DNA of 64,000 bases from Ichthyophis bannanicus (GCA_033557465.1 CM066039.1:395889440-395953439); one strand, 5' to 3'. Positions 9,226 to 21,430 are shown, counted from the stretch's first letter. Translations and numbers: made by a program. Notes: generated by a model from the letters alone, not told the origin.

Positions 9226-11391
9226 AAATGTGCCGCTGGCAGTGGGGAGAAGTAGTATGGTTATAAGCCTTTTGGGGACAAGGGAATGTATCCAGGACCT
9301 GCTTGTAGTGTGTGTAAAGCGCTCTCATGCCCTTCAGCCTGGGCAGTATATCAGACATAAACTTTATTTAATATACCACAGTGGTGCATAGCAATGTATG
9401 CGATGTACGAACTCAGAAAATGGGCAAAAGAACTTCAGAGTTAAACAGGTTAGAATAAGACATAAAATCCAGAACAGATTATATAATTACGAAAAGATTA
9501 AGATCACGTGAAAGGCGCAGAGTTGTTCGCTTGTTTTGTAGCCTGGCACTTTCCTCCTGCTCACTTGGGACCGGCCTCTGTTGGGTTTGATGCCGTAAAC
9601 CTTCAATCACAAGAGCCAGGGATTTTCCCAGCCCAGCATTGACTGTCCTTAACCGGTGGCTTGCAGAAGGTCTCAAGAGCTGCAGAGCAACCAGGTTGGA
9701 AGGATTTACACCGTGACTGTGAATGAAGTGCTCCATGCTGACAGGGCGCCTTCACACTAAACTGAGGGTCAGAACCCCAAATGGGATCATCAGTAGGAGG
9801 GGGTCACAAACAGGGTTGCTCCCCACTGTGACATATGTGCAGTAGAGCATGTGGCTGCCCCCAAGGTCAGCCCTGGAGTTGGTTCAAAGTGTTAGAACAG
9901 TAGAGAAACCTTAAGCCTTATGTCCCCCCCCCTGGATGTCAGAATCTATTATTTAGCTTTGAATGCCCTGCTCTTTACCGTGCCCCCCCCTCAGAAGTTG
10001 CTGTCCTAGGCGACCACCTAGCTTGCCTATGGTTGGACGGACCCCATTTTTTGGCTCATCACTTACATCGAGCTTGGCTGGTGCATCCTGCCGGCGGCTC
10101 TTCATGTACCTTTTCTCTCTGCCGGAGTCCCCATTTAGGGACGAAGCTTATACAGTGAGAGATCTATGGGCCTTGGGCCTTGGAACATAGATTTCTCCTT
10201 CTGAAGACTGGAGTATGGAGCTGAGCCATCGTTTCTTTGAGGATCGGTGTGGCAGATAAGGGCAGCTTTTCCATCAGAAAGAGAAGCATTGATTTTGGTG
10301 CCAGGCTTCAAGACAGGAAAGCGGAGTTTTTGCCCACTGTGGGGCTGATGGAATAAGCTTTGCATCAGAGCTGTGCACTAAGCTTCAACTGATAGCATGC
10401 AAATTACTGCAGTGTTATAAGAGCTGCACACCAGTGCAGCATGTAACAGAGTTTTCTGCATCGGTCAAAAGGGATTTTTCTTTTTCTGTCACTGCTTAAG
10501 CAGGTCCAATTTATATACGGACTCCTCCCTCTCCCTCCATCTGCACATGCACAGGGAGGCCGTCAACCAGAGAGTTGCCGAAGCTGTGGCAGCCCTGTGG
10601 AATGATAATACTCAATGAGGTCCTGGGCAAGCGCCCTGCAGCATCGTCTTTGGCTACTGCCATTTTGGAAATGGTGTTTCACCCCTGGCGGTTGACGCCT
10701 AACACTACCATATTCCAAAATGGCAGCACTGGAGGTAGGAGCGAGTGGCTATTGCTCCCTCCTCCCAATTTTAGGTGAGTTAGGGATGAGACATATGTTG
10801 GGGGGAGGGGGAGATGGAAAGGTAGCAGGGTTCCTCACTGAGGGCCACTAGAGGTTGTTTCTTGATCAGCTTAGTTGAAGTGCTGCACTTCATCTTAGGT
10901 AACCCTTTAACTGTGCAGTAAAGAATCAGCACTAAAGGGCGAGTAACAGATTGTGCCAAACGTGATGTGCTGTTTTTACATTGGGAGCCATTCCCTATTG
11001 TGCTGGTTTTCACTAATTTGCTGTTCGTTAGCATACAGGTTTTCCTTCTGTGCTAAGACCCTTACCTACATCAAACTAGGCAGTCTGAGGGGCTGCCAAG
11101 AGCAAAGCATTCACAGCTAAATAACAGATTCGGACAGTCAGGAGGGGGCATAAGGCTTAAGGTTTGCCTAGGGCTCCAACACCTTGAAGCAACTCGGGGG
11201 CCCGTCCTGTCAGTGGTAAAGTCCTTTTTTCAGCTGAGGAGACTGTTATTAGCATTATAGATGCTGGAGCCTTCTTCAGAGTTCAACATTCCCAGGTCTG
11301 GTTTTAGTTTAGCCTTTACCAATGGTGGCAGTGTTCTACATTAGGAAACTCAGACTGCGACTGAGCCTCACTGTCCCCTTTCTCTTCTCAG
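9226..11391 (+). other. Intron of the DDR2-like gene, mostly unclassified
   Basis: The 2.5-kb phase-1 intron runs from 8936 to 11391. Apart from the SINE at 8990 and a long imperfect hairpin at 10655-10735, I recognise no element. Short poly-C runs lie near 9926 and 9985. The acceptor is ttctcttctcag at 11391. Confidence 0.55.
10655..10735. repeat. Imperfect long inverted repeat (hairpin)
   Basis: The phrase actgccattttggaaatggt is followed, after about 15 bp of GC-rich loop, by an imperfect reverse complement (actaccatattccaaaatgg). The arms are about 28 bp. It could be a small foldback element or the core of a miniature inverted-repeat transposon. No flanking duplication was identified. 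Confidence 0.5.
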
Positions 11392-11636
11392 CCTGCAGTG
11401 GGGACTATGCTGAACCTGATCTGACCCAGTCCACACCCCACCAGGGCTTCCAGAACAATGTGCCACACTACGCGGAGACTGATATCGTGAACCTGCAGGG
11501 TGTGACTGGGAATAACATGTATGCTGTGCCCGCTCTCACCGTGGACTCGCTCACCAAGAAGGACATCACTGTGGGGGAGTTCCCCCGCCAGCAGTTGCAA
11601 CTCAAGGAGAAACTTGGAGAAGGGCAGTTCGGAGAG
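11392..11636 (+). CDS. ddr2l: DDR2-like receptor kinase, exon ending in the glycine loop
   Basis: A 245-bp exon, phase 1 in (split alanine codon) and phase 0 out (ggagag/gtaagg). It encodes [10 protein letters not shown], then [17 protein letters not shown], the strongly conserved juxtamembrane block of DDR receptors. Next come a DDR2-like [15 protein letters not shown] and finally [11 protein letters not shown], the glycine-rich ATP-binding loop of the kinase; its valine comes from the next exon at 35785. SGDY followed by EP is otherwise a DDR1 feature, with the tyrosine a known type of adaptor-binding site. The exon is intact. Confidence 0.93.
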
Positions 11637-12497
11637 GTAAGGGCGATGTGAATGAGGAACAGCTGTTTCATCCCCATTATTCTGGAATGATCAGGGCCAG
11701 TGAAACAAATCTGGAGTCCTTCTTTAGAGCTCGCTGTTCACAATTGTCAGAACACAGAATTCCCGTCAGTAGGAGTGTGAACTCCTGAAAAGTTACTGAC
11801 AACCCAACTTTCAATAAACTATCAAGCCCGTGGTGGTCAGCGTTTGTTTTTTATTTAAGCCGGCTGCCATGGGTAAAATGAAATCAAAGTCTGGCAGAAG
11901 TATTCAGATCTTGGATTCTGCTAGATATCCAGTTTCAGCAGCAACTCGCCACAGGCTGATGTCCAGATAATGCCTGGGACCAGTCTCACTGTTCAGACAG
12001 TGCTGCGGCGATCCGGGGAAATATTTAGAAGCACTGTCCGGATATTGCCACAAAATCTACCTCTCACCGGCATTCATCTGGTTAACACGCTATAAGTGCC
12101 TCTGATTAATCAGGCCTCTTTATGCTCTCAAACTTCAGCATTTGTGCACACGAGGTCTCTGAAAATTTGGAGCCTGTCACCGCAATTTTGACAAACAATA
12201 CAGCAGCTTCTGCTGTCGCACCGGCGATCTCAGAGGGAGCTAGAAGATGGGGACACTAAAATTTTGGGTGGCTGTAGAATATTTATGGACCAATCCAATT
12301 TTTTTTCAGCTTTTTAGGAGAGCCTGTAAATCTATGGGTGGTTGGAAACCCTACCTGTCCGCTTTGTATGGACTGGTGGTTGCCAGACTTGTTTTTCAGG
12401 GACCCCAGCTGCTAGGATTTTCAGGATGTCCATGATAAACTCTCCTGAGATCTAGTTGTCTATCCAGTCTCCACTGTGTGTTTCATGTTTTGCACAT
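11637..12497 (+). other. Start of the 24.1-kb intron, unclassified
   Basis: Intron sequence from gtaagg onward. Phrases near 11890-12070 such as agatatccagtttcagcag and ccggatattgccac recall the gatattcagc words of the elements at 35270 and 59345. This suggests a degraded non-autonomous repeat, but no ends were found. Confidence 0.4.
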
Positions 12498-14530
12498 TCT
12501 CCAGGAACAAGCAGGGTCAGTCCTCACATATGGGTAATGTCGACACCGATTGAGCCCTCACAGAAGCATCTCCCCAGCTTTCAAAGAAAGCCTTTGGGAG
12601 ATGCCACCACGCATGCATGGTCCCCTTCCCGCCCAAGGGTGCCATCTTACTCAGTCTCCCTTTTTCTGCGGAGCCCTACAGACGTTCATCCTTCTTCCCC
12701 GGAAAAAAGTTGATTTTCTCGTGCACTTCTGTATACCATCCAGGTAGCACTGGTCCTTTTCGCGCCCCCGAGCCTTTTCGTATCAGATTCGGGACTCGGA
12801 ACCTGTTTAGTTAGGTTTTTTCATTCAGCGTGGTTTTGCACCTTTTCTAAACGCATTGGGGTCCAATGGCCACCAGATTTAAAAAGTGTGATCAGTGCTC
12901 CAGGAACATGTCTCTTACCGACATACATGATTGTTGCCTCAGGTGTCTAGGTGCCAACCATGACCTAGAGGCCTGCTCCCTGTGAAAAAAGATGTCCACT
13001 AAGGCAATCCAGAGTTGCTGGCAGGGGCAGGTTGACATCTTCCGGCAGGGCCAGGTAGACTCAGCTTGAGTAGCCGTGCACTCTAAAGCCCCGTAAGGGT
13101 CCTAGGAGTTGTGTAAAGCCTCCCGCGGTGCTTGAGTGAGCACGCAGCCACTCTGAGAAGGGTTCCCTGGAGCGAGAGCATAATAATAAGAAGAAATCTT
13201 CGAAGACCTCTTCCTGGGAAGGGCACTCGCACGACAGGTCCCACAGCCCCTGGAGGGCATCCGAGGAGTCGGAGCGGGAGCGGCCGGCCAAGGTACCAGG
13301 ACAGACGCCGAGGCTGCCAGCGACAGATCTCGGACACCTGAGGCCCATCCTGTTAAGGACTCCCTCTCCTCCCCGATACCCGAACCGGTCATCCCGGCCT
13401 CAGTGTCGAAGGCTGCAACCTCCGAGTGGGAGGCAGGATGAGAACATTGGAATGCAGCGTTTCTGCATTCCTTGCTTTGCAGCAAGCGTTGATGCCCGGC
13501 TCTGCCGGCGCAAACGCTGAGACTGCAGGGATCTCGATGTCAAGGACTCCCCAGGCCAAGCCCAAGTCACGATCCATCGAAGGCTGGACCCAACGCTGCC
13601 TCTCGATCCGTCAGGCCTAGAGTCCTCGACAGACTACTCGAGTCCAAGGACGAGACTTCCCTGGAGACACAAACACACTCTGACCTTTACCCCTCAGATC
13701 TATCCCCTCCAGCATCGAGGCGCCGGACCCTGCCCAACGACACCTCATTCCTCAAGTTTCTCTGGGACATGGTGAAGGCACTGTCCCTAACCACAGAGAA
13801 ATTTGAAATCCTCCAATTTGAGGCCTACGCAAAGAGACCCTCACTGTCCCCGTCCTCTCCATCCTCGGGCGCTTTCTTCTCTGAATGTGGGAAACACTGG
13901 CATCGGTGCCGATTATTAGCCAATGCCTGGACACTATGTACTGGGTCCAGCGAGGACCTGGCTTCAGGAAGGCACAACTCCCTCACACCTTCATAGTGGT
14001 CGAGTCGGCAATGCATCGACAGAAAAGACCAAAGACTCAATCTTTGGTGTACCCGGGCAGGGAGTCCCGCGCCTTCAACATTTTCGGGCGTGAATGTTAC
14101 CAGGACTTGATGCTAGCATGTTGTATGCAAGCATAACAACTGTATATCGGCATGTACCTCTGAGACCTAACCAAGAAACGTAGAGGCTTTTTGGTGGGTC
14201 TCAGCGGGGACCACCTCAAACGCTTCCAAACCCTCAAGAAATCTATTGAGGAGTGCTCAAAGTATTTGTCTCGAGCGGCCTACGATGGCTTTGAGTCCAA
14301 CACGAGGGTGGCTGCCGCAGGCATCGGTGCCAAACACCAGTCCTGACTCTAGGCGTTGGACCTCGAGTAATGGGTCCAAGAAAAACTCCTCGACGTCACT
14401 TGCCTCTGTGAAAACCTCTTCGGCAAACCGATGGAGGACAAGGCACTGGAGATTGAGACAGAGTATGTCACAAGGACTCGACGCTCAAGGAAGACCTCCA
14501 CTCTTCCCAAGCAGAAACGATCGGGAAAAG
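12498..14530 (+). mobile_element. DIRS-type retrotransposon A: 5' terminal repeat and gag-like region
   Basis: Starts with the terminal sequence ttctccaggaacaagcaggg, shared (with changes) by the elements at 17017, 36680 and 62543 and found in reverse complement at 24.8 and 44.3 kb. A gag-like frame begins at ATG 12866. Its first residues include a CSRNMSLTDIHDCCLRCLG motif, a cysteine-rich knuckle also present at 37109. Around 13.9-14.2 kb it encodes MYWVQRGPGFRKAQLPHT, matching the gag-like block at 37.4 kb. Stops and frameshifts are many. It breaks at 14530 against a CR1 tail. The pol fragment at 25.3 kb may be its other half. Confidence 0.75.
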
Positions 14531-15040
14531 AAACATAGAAACATAGAAATATGATGACAGAAAAAGACCACATGGCCTATCTAGTCTGTCTTTCCATATC
14601 AACATCTACACATTCCCCTTTTTACCTTTAGAGATCCTCTGTGTTTGTCCCATGCTTTTTTGAATTCAGTTACTGTCCTCATCTCTACCACCTCCACTGG
14701 GAGACTATTCCACGGATCCACTACTCTTTCCGTAAAGAGATTCAGGAGTGATATGCGGAAATATTTATCTCCCTTCACCCTCATCCCAAGTTCCCTCGTA
14801 GCAGAACTTGCTTTCAATTGAAAGAGGCTCTCTCCCTGAACATTTATGCCACGGAGGTATTTAAACATCTCAATCATATCACCTCTATCCCGCCTTTCCT
14901 CTAAGGTATACATATTAAGATCCTTAAGTCTGTCCTCATATGCTTTATAATGAAGACCACTAATCATTTTAGTAACCACCCTCTGCACCGACTCCATCTT
15001 GTTCACATCCTTTTGAAGGTGCGGTCTCCAGAATTGCACA
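14531..15040 (-). mobile_element. CR1-clade LINE, 3' end (copy 3)
   Basis: On the minus strand this is the 3' end of the same CR1 family as 1055-2558. An open frame carries QFWRPHLQKDVNKMESVQR, YKAYEDRLKDLNMYTLEERR and DPWNSLPVEVVEMRTVTEF, followed by the tail with tttctatgtttc words at its 3' end (14531-14552). A 1-bp-scale disruption near 14740 duplicates the residues around KYF. Upstream it is truncated near the codons for HLEY. Confidence 0.85.
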
Positions 15041-15250
15041 TGAAGGCTTCCCTCTTTTTCTTCACTTTTTCAGCTACTTCTTTTGAAAGCCATAGCGGTC
15101 TCCTTTTCCTTTTACCTTTATTTACCATTTTAACAAAAAGGTTGGTTGCCCTTAAAATATCCCCTTTCAGTTTTGCCCAGGTTTTCTACATCCCCCAGCT
15201 GTTCCCATCCCACTAACGACTCCCTGAGGTATTGGCCCATATTGGCAAAG
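15041..15250 (-). mobile_element. Probable CR1 endonuclease-RT linker fragment
   Basis: In reverse complement a frame reads GKRKRRPLWLSKEVAEKVKK. It resembles the basic linker between endonuclease and reverse transcriptase in CR1, where a RRPxWL motif is usual. Lying directly against the 3'-end fragment in the same orientation, it suggests one CR1 copy with its RT core deleted. Frame breaks make this tentative. Confidence 0.5.
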
Positions 15251-15255
15251 TTAGT

Positions 15256-15776
15256 CTTTTTGACTGGAAAGGCCAGCCTTACCGACGTTATCCCCATACC
15301 AGGCCCCCCAGCCCTCTCAGCAGGATCATCAGGGCATAAGCCCTATGCCCTATGGAACCCTCTCCCCACCTCCCTCCATCTGGAACAAAGCTACCACACT
15401 TTTAAGGTTCAGTTGAAGACCTATCTACCCACTGCCCATGTTTAGTTCTGTGTGCTCTTCTCTCTTAGTCTAGTTTAATATGTCTACCCAGCCTCTCACT
15501 CTCTGTTTTGTCCTATGTGTTCCTCTCTCTTCGTCATGTCCACCGTATATGCATGTTATTCTTGCTCTGTTCTCTCACTTTTCTGTCTATTTATTTATTT
15601 ACACATATATTTCCCTGTAAATATATGTGTAAATAGTTAATTTGGTTATCCAAGTTGAGATCCCTGTTTTTTGTAATTACGGTGTAATCCCCCACCGTAA
15701 AATGCCTTGATGTTCCATGTAAACCGCAATGATATTGAATAGCGCGGTATATAAGAAAAATAAATAAATAAATAAA
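15256..15776 (+). mobile_element. L2-like LINE 3' end with A-rich tail
   Basis: Encodes the terminal YALWNPLPTSLHLEQSYHTFK segment typical of the end of L2-group ORF2, followed by about 330 bp of 3' untranslated sequence. It ends with a stem-loop (accgc pairing with gcggt, 15723-15748), ggtatataag and an (aaat)n tail. The upstream reverse transcriptase is missing. Confidence 0.75.
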
Positions 15777-16975
15777 ATTTATTTATTTAGCTGTATTTAT
15801 ATCCCGCTTTTCACCGGGTCAAAGCGGCGTTACATAGAGGGGTGGGGAAATTAAGTATAGGGTGGGGCCATCACCGAGGAGGCAACATTGATGATTTTGA
15901 CATAGGACAGACTTTGGACATGGGACAGACTTTAGACATAGACAGGATAGTATAGCCTTGATTCAAAGTTCATGGTGGGTTAGTGCGCTTTTCGGTGGGA
16001 GTCGTGATGAAGTATTCCTGGAAAAGGATGGTTTTTAGCTGTTTTCTGAAGGATAGTAGGTCGGCGTTGTTTCTGAGACAGCTTGGTAGGGAATTCCATA
16101 AGGATGGAGCATAAAGTTCAAAGGCTCGGTTGCAGGTCCATTGCAAGCATTTAGTTCTTTTGTGGGGGACTGTGAGGGAATTGCTGGAGGCTTGTCTGGT
16201 AGTTCTGCCGTGGGCTGGACGAGACAGTAGGGTGCGAAGCTGGGTGTTCTGTGTTTGGTGGATGGCTTTGTGAGTGAGTAGGATGGCTTTGTATTTAGTC
16301 CTCGCTTCCAGGGGAAGTATGTGAAGGTCTTTGAGAATTGGGGTGATGTGATCGGTTTTCTTTGCTCTCTGGATGTTTCTTGCTGTGGTGTTCAATGCTG
16401 TTCGGAGGGGGTTGGTCATAATGGTAGATTATGTTGCAGTAGTCCAGATGTGGGAGTGTCGTGGCTTGCATCACTGTTCGGAAGTCTTGATGTTCAAGAA
16501 GGGGTCTGAGACGTTGCACTGTTCTTGCCTTATGGAATATAGTTCCGGAGGTTTTAGTGATTTGTTGCTTTAGGGTGAGGGCTTGGTCAATAATGATGCC
16601 CAGATATCGTATTTGTGGTTGTATTTGAATGCTTGTGGTTTCTATGTTGAGGTGTGTAGGTGGTGTGAAGTCTGGGTCTTTTGTCACTATGAGGGCTTCA
16701 GTTTTCTTTATGTTGATGGATAGGTTGTTTGCTTGTAACCAGTCGGACACCTCGGAGAAGCATGCTGATAGATAGGTGTTTGTTGGGTTTGTGGTTGTTA
16801 TGGGGGCGTAGAGCATGATATCATCAGCATATATGTGGAAGCTGACGTTGTGAGTGCGTATGACTGAGCAGAGTGGTTGAAGGTAAATGTTGAAGAGCAT
16901 GGCTGATAGTGTGGATCCTTGGGGTACTCCTTGGTGTTGCTGGAATGGGGGGGGAGGTCGAAGTGCTGGTACGGA
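15777..16975 (-). mobile_element. L2-like LINE, C-terminal reverse transcriptase
   Basis: On the minus strand the frames encode [12 protein letters not shown], the catalytic [10 protein letters not shown] near 16810-16830, [24 protein letters not shown] and [10 protein letters not shown]. After a frameshift near 16400 come [17 protein letters not shown] and FELYAPSLWNSLPSCLR. The 3' tail (15777-15840) has the family stem-loop (cccgctttt paired with aaagcgg). The element is 5'-truncated just before the first catalytic box, near 16975. It sits tail to tail with the L2-like fragment on its left. Confidence 0.86.
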
Positions 16976-17349
16976 TTAATTGTTGTATGTTAGGTAGGCA
17001 ACATTGTAACTTCTTTATCTCCAGGAACAAGCAGGAATGAGTCTTCACACGTGGGAGACGTCGCCGACGGAGCCCGCACGGGAATGCTCCCCAGCATCCA
17101 ATCAGAAGGCCTTTGGGAGCATACACCGCGCCTGCGCGGTGGCTTCCTGCCCTTCCTACTGCCTCTCCCCAGTTTTTTGTTTTCCGCGGAGCAGGCAGGA
17201 CGTCCCTCCTGCCACTGCAGAAATTTTTTTCCGTTTTTCTGTAGTCGCGGCTTTCCCGCCGACGGTGGCACCTCGGTGCCCCCCCCCCCCTTTTTTTCTT
17301 TATTTTCATTTAATTTTTGTCTCCCCCTCCGGGCGCTGAGGACTGGGGC

Positions 17350-20245
17350 ATGGAGCCGCCTTCCCCCCAGCCTCATGGCGGGGACTCCATTTTCCACGTG
17401 GACTCCAATGCCTGGTGCCTCTCCTGTGTGGGGCCTGACCCCTCTTTCCCGGATCCCCGGGCTGCAGTGTCGGCAGAAGACCCTCCCTCTTTCGGGTATC
17501 CCTCGACGACGTCTTCACGCCCAGGGCGCGGTCATCGGGTTGTTCTTCTCACCAGGATCAGGTAACCACACAACAGTCTGTTAAGACTAGCCGAGTCTTG
17601 AGGGGCAAGTCTCATGCGAGGCATGGCGACGGCTCCGGCCAACCCCTCAAGTCCTCCTTGGCTGATATACCCCGGCGTGAGTCCCCGGGCTCCAAAGCAT
17701 TTACGGGGTTTCGGGATGTTCCTGAGGTTCGTTCCTCACAGAACATTCCCGAGCCATGCCCGAGGGAGGTACCTGCCTCGAGCGGTGCCGATTCCCCGGC
17801 ATCGGCGTTGGCATCGAGTGTTCCACTCTTCGCCAGGGATCGTCAGCCGGTGCCCTCGGTGCCTTCGGGGCCGACTGGCTCGACCGGGTCTGACATCCCT
17901 ACATCCAAGCCATGCTCGGGCATGGTAGCCGCTTCGGGCAGTACTGAGCCCCCGGCATCGGCGTCGTTGTCGAGCGCTCCGCTCCTCACCGAGGATCGTC
18001 GGCTGCTGTCCTCGGCGCCTCCGGGGCCGATCGACTCGGTCCAGTCTGGCGTTCCTCCATCCCTGCCATGCACATGGGCGGTGCCCACTTCGGGCGGTAC
18101 CGACCCCTCGGCGTTGGTGTCGAGCGTTCCGCTCCACACCGGGGATTGGCGGCTGAGGTCCTCGGCGCCTCCGGGGCTGACCAACTCGCGCCGGTATGGC
18201 CTTCCTAGGGGGCCGGTATCCGCCTTGGGCGGTGCCGACCCGTCGGCGTCGAGTGACCCGCTCCCCACCGGGGATCGCTGGCTGCTGTCCTCCCTACCTC
18301 GCGGGCCGATCGACTCGACACGGTCTGACGGCCCTACATTCAGGTCATGCGCGGGGTTAGTACCCGCTTCGAGCGCGCGGGCGTCGGTGGTTCCGCCCCG
18401 CGCCGGGGATGGTCGTTGGGCCTCCCTCCCCTCGGGGCCGCTCGCTTCGACCCGCACCGGGTCGCCGTTTTCCCAGCCCTGCTCAAGGGTGGTACCGGGT
18501 TCGGGCGGTGCCGCTCCGCCGGCGACGGCAGGGGCGTCGAGCACGAGGGGCCGCCATCGACCTTCTCCAGGGACCTCGAGGTGTGTCGGCCAGCGCTCGG
18601 ACGATTCGCCGGCATCGACGCGGCCGTCGAGGGCCCCGTTTTTTCCTAGAGAAGGGGGCCTCGGAGCCTTCGACCGCTTCGATCCGATCTGGATCTGCGC
18701 CGCCCTGCAACGGTACACCGACGTCGGCGCAGGGGCTTTGCACCCCCGCAGGGACTCGTCGTCGGGTGACCGGGGTCCCCTCGGGGACGGGCCGTATGCC
18801 CCGGGAGGGTTTCTCTCCGGGTCGAACGGGTGCGAGAGGGAGCCCGGCTTCGGGCAGTGCCTGCCGATCGACATCGGCGCCGGCGTCGGATGACCCCCTC
18901 TCCACCGAGCTCCGCCCTCGGGGACCCGTGATGCTCGCTGCACCGATTGGCACGATTCCGATCCGCGCTCCGGGTTTTCCACCACCGGCCCAGTCGCCCC
19001 CGCCGGGGCCCTCTGGAAGGGAGTCGATCTCCTCGCTCTGTTCGATGCCCAGCCTGGAGTCGGTATCCAGCTTTGAAAGCTTGGACACTACACGTCTCGG
19101 GATCGGTCCCTGTCCCCTCCCGCGACGCAGAGCGGAGACCGCTGGCCCCTGCCCTCCGGCAGCCGCGGAACCGCTTCGATCGCAGGGAGCAGCGCCACCC
19201 CCGGGTTCGGGGCCAAGGCCGATCCCTGCGGCGCTGTTGGTGCCATCGACCCCTTCGATGCCTAGTTTGGAATCAATCCCAGGAGCCGACGACGCCATGG
19301 AGACTGCCCCGATCCGGGGCGGTTGGTCCCCTCCTATGCCTAGCGGGCATCGGCCCGAGCGGCCTCTGTGTGCCCTGGCAGCCTCCCCCGCCATAACTCC
19401 TCCGGCAGAGCCACCTTTTCAGGATTTCCTCCTTGACATGGCGGACTTGCTGGCCATCCCTACCCCGGGCCCGAACCCGGGCCCTGAGGAACAGGCAGCC
19501 GTGATGCTTCCTCTGCATCCCTCCCTGCAGGATCTCCTGCTGGGGGCTTGGCGGTCGCCTTTGAGCGTTCCGGCACCATCGACTGCGATGCAAGCTCTTT
19601 ACCGGGTGCCTCCGTCCCCGGGTTTTCGGCAGCACCAGCTTCCACATCGGTCCATTGTGGTGGAATCGGTGCTGAGGAAGGCCGGAAGCAAGGAGAAGCA
19701 TGCTTCTCGCCCCCCAGGCCGCGCCTCAAAGACGCTAGATACTCTAGGACGTCAAGCTTTCCAGACGTCTATGCTGACGGCCAGAATTATCTCATATATT
19801 TTATATGAGCCTGTCGCTCCGGGAGGTCACCGAGAGGTTGTCTCGGTTATCCCTCTTCATATCTGCGACCAAGGCCTTTGAATATTCCCTGCTCCTTTAT
19901 CACTGCAGGAATATCTCCGGGTTCCTTTCTCGTGCTTTGCTGGACTCCTTCCAGTCGGTCAGCAGAGCCTCGGCTGTTGCCATTAGAGCACGCTGTACAG
20001 CATGGCTGCGGGCATCCGAGTTGTGTAGGCGGGCACAGCACAACCTGGGTAATTCTCCCTGCGATGGAGATCACCTCTTCAACAGCGAAGCCTTGCGTCA
20101 GGTCGCACAGTGCTTCGCTAACCTTCCCAGGGTTAGCAGCCAGCCTAGGGCCCGGCCCCACGGCGGCGGTAAATGCCTCTCTAGGAAGAGGAAATATCAG
20201 ACCTCTGCCCACCCTCCAGGCAAGGGGCCTCTCACCCTGGGTTGA
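17350..20245 (+). pseudogene. DIRS-B gag-like gene, frameshifted
   Basis: A start at 17350 (MEPPSPQPHGGD) leads to NAWCLSCVGPDPSFP, then frames 17598-18893, 18409-19881 and 19805-20245 overlap. The C-terminal part matches the gag-like block of the other DIRS copies: LYRVPPSPGFRQHQLPHRS and TLDTLGRQAFQTSML near 19.6-19.8 kb. It continues, after a frame change, with CARWLR-like helical sequence (RCTAWLRASELCRRAQ). The middle is rich in Ser, Pro, Gly and Arg and made of degenerate repeats. Product role (particle protein) is inferred from position and similarity to the other copies. CpG-rich, unlike the flanks. Confidence 0.65.
17770..18490 (+). repeat. Degenerate coding tandem repeats in DIRS-B gag (about 155 bp)
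   Basis: Phrases recur at intervals of about 140-160 bp: gagtgttccactcttcgcca, gagcgctccgctcctcaccg, gagcgttccgctccacacc and gagtgacccgctccccaccg, each followed by ggggat or gaggat and by gggccgatcgactcg-like words. In protein they give repeated (S)xVPLxxxDRxLxSxxPxGPxxST units. Four to five units are visible. Confidence 0.75.
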
Positions 20246-21430
20246 TGCCCCCGGGCCCGCGCCAGGACTCTCCTTCTAAGCATTTTTAGGCTCAGGCAGG
20301 CGGCTGCCTGCACTTAACCCTCTTATCGGACGTTTAAAAATTGAGCTCTGCTCGTGGGCTCGTTTCGTTGCAAATGGTTTGGAGGCTTATCTAGGGGTTC
20401 GGGTATTCTCCTTCCGTTGGTAGGGAGACCACCTCTATTCCGTGATAGCTATGGCCAACGGCCAACATTATTACCCTTCGGTACGTCTCCGAACCCTTCT
20501 CAGCCGGTATCCCCCTGCTGATTGCTTCTGTACCGGAATTACCTTCCTGTCCCCCGTCTGTGCGGGGGGGGGGGGGGCGAGTTTCTGCATGCAGGTCCTG
20601 GGGACACATATAGGGCCTCCAGCCCCTGTGGCATTCTACCAGACTGATGCTATCCCCTGTCCCCCACGCTACCGCGCTGTTGGTTCGCCGATCTGCCCTT
20701 GTCCTCTGGAATAGATCCCTCTACTGACGGATCTTGCTGCCACCTTCCAGGTGGACGCTCTGTGGATCGATGGCAGATCCGCCTTACCAGGGTGATGCGC
20801 AGGGAGGTAGGCCCCTCGACATACCTGCATTAGTACCGGAGTGGGCGCCCTCATGCCCACCGGCTTAGATATACTAGATATCTCCTGCGCGATAGGCGCA
20901 TATTGGGGGGATGCCCGCAGTACCTGTGCTATACTGCCTTTTTCCCTATGGCTGGTACTCACGCCCCCCCCCCCGGGGTCCGGCCAGTCCGCCTGCCTAT
21001 TCCTCGATCGGGCCGCGGACTGGTGGTACTCTACCGCTGTGGAGTCTACAGCTCCTTTTCAGTTAGGTCCTCCTCCCGGGGGTTCGGACCCTTGTCTCCC
21101 TATCTCTCGCTAGGGTAGCCTGTGTACTCCTTCTGCTCCGGGGTGCACCCCTACTCTTCTCCGGAATGGGCTATCTGGTTCGGCCAGTCTTCTACTGTTA
21201 GTCCTCTGAGTTCTGGACTCTACTCCTAAGGGAGTGCTCAGCTTGCACTAAGCCTCCTGGAAGACCTGCCGTCTTTCTCCTGACCCAGCTGACGCCTGGA
21301 TCTCTTAGCCTTCCGGATTTGGAGCTTCCTCCTCGCTGCGGCGAAGTTTCCTGGACAACTTCGCTACTGCGTCTACGGTGCCTTCACCACAGGTCTGCTT
21401 CCGGCAACCCGGTAGGTAAGCCCTACGGGG

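Larger units (their letters stand above)
17017..21430 (+). mobile_element. DIRS-type retrotransposon B, left part (terminal repeat, gag-like ORFs, no pol seen)
   Basis: Begins tatctccaggaacaagcagg and carries a GC-rich terminal region to about 17340. The reverse complement of its first 40 bp recurs at 24811-24852, and of a longer part at 24853-25175. Gag-like frames follow (see next entries). From 20250 to 21430 I see no reverse transcriptase, RNase H or recombinase motif. The full order is therefore terminal repeat, gag, unknown 1.2 kb, inserted CR1, terminal repeat. It may be a non-autonomous family using the pol of other DIRS elements. Confidence 0.72.

Noticed and set aside
9963..10190. 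Small open frame in the DDR intron
   Set aside because: Low-complexity Pro/Leu-rich reading with no family resemblance and no splice or start support.
7356..11636. Calling the gene DDR1 outright
   Set aside because: The transmembrane helix and SGDYxEP favour DDR1, but most juxtamembrane and kinase blocks favour DDR2, so DDR2-like was preferred.
15041..15250. Reading this as part of the L2-like element on its right
   Set aside because: The + strand shows no L2 motif here, while the minus strand gives a RRPLWL linker typical of CR1.
18409..19881. A 490-codon host gene
   Set aside because: It is bounded by DIRS termini, and its C-terminal part matches the gag-like block of the other DIRS copies (PGFRQHQLPHRS, TLDTLGRQAFQ).
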